A stretch of DNA of 64,000 nucleotides from Acidobacteria subdivision 13 bacterium RH2 MAG17b (lineage in GTDB: Bacteria > Acidobacteriota > Terriglobia > UBA7540), in assembly GCA_002197525.1 (NCBI GenBank), contig NFUN01000019.1, positions 1-64,000 of the forward strand, given 5' to 3'. Under the pieces are notes generated by a model. That model was given only the letters and a program-made list of their open reading frames with translations. It did no database searches and was not told where the DNA came from. Numbering within the stretch: position 1 is the stretch's first letter; each line of letters starts with the position of its first letter. The position numbers were made by a program, and so were the translations under genes. Of the stretch, positions 61,200 through 64,000 are shown piece by piece.

Positions 61200-62272
61200 T
61201 ACGAAGAATGCCGGAAGTGGACGATTTCGCCGTCTCTCACGACGTACTCTTTCCCTTCCAACCGCAACTGGCCGCGGTTGCGGGCCTCTGCCAGGTTCCC
61301 GCAGGCCATGAGATCTTCATAGCTTACAACCTCTGCGCGGATAAAGCCTTTTTGGATATCGCTGTGAATTTCGCCTGCCGCTTCCCATGCTGTGGACCCG
61401 GAGCGGATCGTCCAGGCGCGGCACTCGTCTTCGCCGACTGTGAAGAAGGAGATCAGTCCGAGCAATCTGTAGCTGGATCGAATGACGCGCGCGATGGCTG
61501 ACTCCTTCAGACCGAAAGTTGCCATGAACTCCGCTGCCTCCGCATCACTCAGTTCGGCCAGCTCTGATTCCACTTTGCCGCAAACCGCCGTTACAGCCGT
61601 TTTGGGCCGCTGCTTGAGCCCGGTAGCCGCCGCGAATTCCTCCGCGGCGTCGGCTCGCGCGGCATCCTTTTCATTAAGGTTCAAAATGTACAGCATTGGT
61701 TTAATCGACAGAAACGTGAAGCCGCGCACCACCCGTTCCTGATCCGCAGAAAGAGCCGCTTCGCGCAACGGCGTCTGCTTTTCGAGGGCTTGCTTGCAAA
61801 CTCGCAACGCTTCAAGTTCCTTCTCCAGGGCTGGGCTTTTCTGTTTCTTCACATCCTTTTCGAGCCTCTCGATCCGTTTCTCCGCAACGCCGAGGTCAGA
61901 CAGGATCAACTCCAGTTCGACGTTCTCCATGTCGCGCTGCACCGCGGCTAGTTCGCCTGCATCATCACCAAAAGCGTACAAGACCAGCGCCAACGCCTGT
62001 ACCTCCCGCAGCGCCGCGCTTTGCGGGCCGGAGCGTACGACGTCAATGACGCTGCCCGGCATGTCCACATATTCCACGCTCGCATAAACGGTCTTTCGCG
62101 GCTGAAACATTTCCGTCAAACGGTCGAGACGCTGATCCGGCACCGGAACCACGCCTACATGAGCTTCCGGCCGGGTAGAGCCGGTACCGCTTCCGAGCGC
62201 CTTGGTGAGAATCCGAAAGAACGTGGTCTTCCCTGCCTGGGAAAGTCCTACAATGCCAATCTTTAGCAACAT
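61199..62272 (-). CDS. ychF: YchF/OLA1-like GTPase family protein
   Basis: IGIVGLSQAGKTTFFRILT; YVDMPGSVIDVVRSG; LYILNLNEKD; C-terminal TGS-like LISFFTVGEDECRAWTIRSGSTAWEAAGEIHSDIQKGFIRAEVV. Confidence 0.88.
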   Translation of the reverse strand: MLLKIGIVGLSQAGKTTFFRILTKALGSGTGSTRPEAHVGVVPVPDQRLDRLTEMFQPRKTVYASVEYVDMPGSVIDVVRSGPQSAALREVQALALVLYAFGDDAGELAAVQRDMENVELELILSDLGVAEKRIERLEKDVKKQKSPALEKELEALRVCKQALEKQTPLREAALSADQERVVRGFTFLSIKPMLYILNLNEKDAARADAAEEFAAATGLKQRPKTAVTAVCGKVESELAELSDAEAAEFMATFGLKESAIARVIRSSYRLLGLISFFTVGEDECRAWTIRSGSTAWEAAGEIHSDIQKGFIRAEVVSYEDLMACGNLAEARNRGQLRLEGKEYVVRDGEIVHFRHSS

Positions 62273-62371
62273 AGTCCCTCAGCCAGCCGGAACACCCGGC
62301 GAAATGCGTTCACAAAGCTAAAATTTCTCGACTTGTAACCAGGAAGGATCGAGCCGCCAATCACCAACGTC

Positions 62372-63160
62372 TTATCGAGCAACAACGGGAACGGCTGGTC
62401 GTGGCCAGGAGGCTGGATTGAAAAATTTGCCCTTAATGGGCGGGTGTTTCCATGGGCCATCACCAAAGACGGATTCCCAAGCGAGCTTGGACGCTTCGAA
62501 CAGCCAGGTCTTCGCGTATTTCCTGTTAAGCCACCAACCCCGTGGCTCAAAGCTGCCATCCTGAACGCCGTGCACCCAGAGCTGGGAGGCCGGCTGTGAG
62601 CCGGCTAGCGCGGCTCTCCAGATGTTGCCCGCGCGCCGCGTGTGGTAATTGGAAGTTACTACGATTACTTTTCTCCATCCCGCACTTTCCAGACATTGCC
62701 GGACAACTCCCGCTTCTTCGATCGTCGAGTCTGCATCTGAAACGCAGAACGCAATGTGGCTCGCAACCTGATTTCCGAAGCGGCTCTTGAAGTAGCCGAA
62801 CGCCTCGACGGGCACACTTTTGCCCCAGTAGCTCTTGGGCGGAAGGCTAAGCAGGAGATAGCCAACAATGCCCTGTTGCAGCAATCGCACGCCCTCGGCT
62901 GTGCGCGCCCGCAAGCCAATCTCTCCGCCATCCAACACCAGCGCCACATCGGCGTGCTTCGGGAGTGGATCGGTATGGACAAGAGCGTAACCGCCAAAGC
63001 GCAACAGCGCAATGAATGCAGCCGCGATCAGCACCCCGATGATTGCAACCGCACGAATCCAATGCCGGCCCGTTTGACCGGCCGCTCTTTCGTGCTGCGA
63101 ATTCTGTTCGTTGCCCGGCAAATATCCTGGCTCCTTAAGCAACGCGTCATGACGAGGCAT
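62372..63160 (-). CDS. YdcF/DUF218-family protein
   Basis: DVALVLDGGEIGLRARTAEGVRLLQQGIVGYLLLS; VTSNYHTRRAGNIWR. Confidence 0.75.
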   Translation of the reverse strand: MPRHDALLKEPGYLPGNEQNSQHERAAGQTGRHWIRAVAIIGVLIAAAFIALLRFGGYALVHTDPLPKHADVALVLDGGEIGLRARTAEGVRLLQQGIVGYLLLSLPPKSYWGKSVPVEAFGYFKSRFGNQVASHIAFCVSDADSTIEEAGVVRQCLESAGWRKVIVVTSNYHTRRAGNIWRAALAGSQPASQLWVHGVQDGSFEPRGWWLNRKYAKTWLFEASKLAWESVFGDGPWKHPPIKGKFFNPASWPRPAVPVVAR

Positions 63161-63178
63161 CGAAGCATCCTTCTGCGG

Positions 63179-63964
63179 CTATCGCCGGTCGAGCGCGCCG
63201 GCGCGCAATCTTTCATAGGCGGAGTTGCCTACGACTCTCTTCGCTCCATCCAGAAGCGCTTGCTTGGCTCGCGGCAACCAGAGTCCCTCCCCACGACAGA
63301 GTAAATCAAATTCCGTTAGCTCCGTTTGCCGCTGTACGACGATTCGGGCCAGATTGAATGCATCGCCGCCGCTCCGATTAACTCCGATGCGGCTAGTGGC
63401 GACTGACCGGTAGCCAGCCCTCCGGCAACAATCCGAAATGGCAACATTCCATCTACCTCCAGGGCAGGAAAAATGCTCGACGCGATGGCCGAGTATCTGT
63501 TCCAACCGGTTCTTCGATGCCACAATTTCCTCTTCCAAACCCCCGGCATCGAGTTCGGTAAGATAAGCGTGCGTCATGGAATGGCAACCCACCTCGAACC
63601 CCTCCAGGCTGAGCGCCCGCAACTGGTCCGGCGTCAGATAGCCGCGCCGTCCGAGAAATCCTGCGACCACGTAAAATGTCGCTCTAAAACCGTTCTCCTT
63701 GAGAATTGGAGCCGCAACCAGATAGTCGGTTTCGCACCCATCATCGAAGGTAATCGCCACTCTGCCCGCGCCGTCGCGGGTGCATTCCAAATCCTCGCCA
63801 ACGCTCACGCCGCGGATTCCAGCGGCCGCAAGGCGCTGCAACTGCTGCCGGAAGTCCGCTTCCCGAACGGCGTATCGAACATAACCTTCATCCTCGGAGC
63901 ATAAAGACCGGCCGGGTGTCTCAAGCTCGTGATACATGAGATAGACAGCGCCGCCCTTGGGCAT
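63179..63964 (-). CDS. Polysaccharide deacetylase family protein
   Basis: VAITFDDGCETDYLVAAPILKENGFRATFYVVAGFLG; EVGCHSMTHAYLTELD; HFSCPGGRWN. Confidence 0.88.
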   Translation of the reverse strand: MPKGGAVYLMYHELETPGRSLCSEDEGYVRYAVREADFRQQLQRLAAAGIRGVSVGEDLECTRDGAGRVAITFDDGCETDYLVAAPILKENGFRATFYVVAGFLGRRGYLTPDQLRALSLEGFEVGCHSMTHAYLTELDAGGLEEEIVASKNRLEQILGHRVEHFSCPGGRWNVAISDCCRRAGYRSVATSRIGVNRSGGDAFNLARIVVQRQTELTEFDLLCRGEGLWLPRAKQALLDGAKRVVGNSAYERLRAGALDRR

Positions 63965-64000
63965 TCAAAAAATCCTTCGCAAATGAGACTTCAACGCCGA

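Noticed and set aside
1-64000. CRISPR array, rRNA operon or prophage
   Set aside because: No regularly spaced direct repeats, no rRNA-like sequence, no phage structural or integrase genes seen; the repeats are dispersed palindromes.

Overview
High-GC bacterial window; the gene content suggests Acidobacteriota, but that is inference. Most of it is ordinary chromosomal coding sequence. The most interesting part is about 3.8-26.5 kb, which looks like a membrane-lipid remodelling region. It contains: (i) a split 2-hydroxyacyl-CoA-dehydratase/activase pair with the domain set described for anaerobic plasmalogen synthase (PlsA) and bacterial glycerol ester reductase (GeR); (ii) a radical SAM protein resembling the tetraether synthase (Tes/MJ0619)/membrane-spanning-lipid synthase family; (iii) a convergent minus-strand cluster encoding a fatty acyl reductase, a fused ACP/fatty-acyl-AMP-ligase/acyltransferase, PlsY, a HAD phosphatase, a LarA-like protein, an SDR and a lipid kinase, which resembles a disassembled myxobacterial ElbD. 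I propose it as a candidate locus for bacterial ether/membrane-spanning (iso-diabolic acid or brGDGT-type) lipids. Elsewhere there are two toxin-antitoxin pairs, a split UxaA-type dehydratase with a DASS transporter, signalling proteins, a CopA-type ATPase, two PEP-CTERM proteins, a tandem MFS pair, an HNH-like protein, and heme/Fe-S/metal genes. A family of modular palindromic intergenic elements is dispersed through the window. Family assignments come from reading motifs in the translations; no database search was run.
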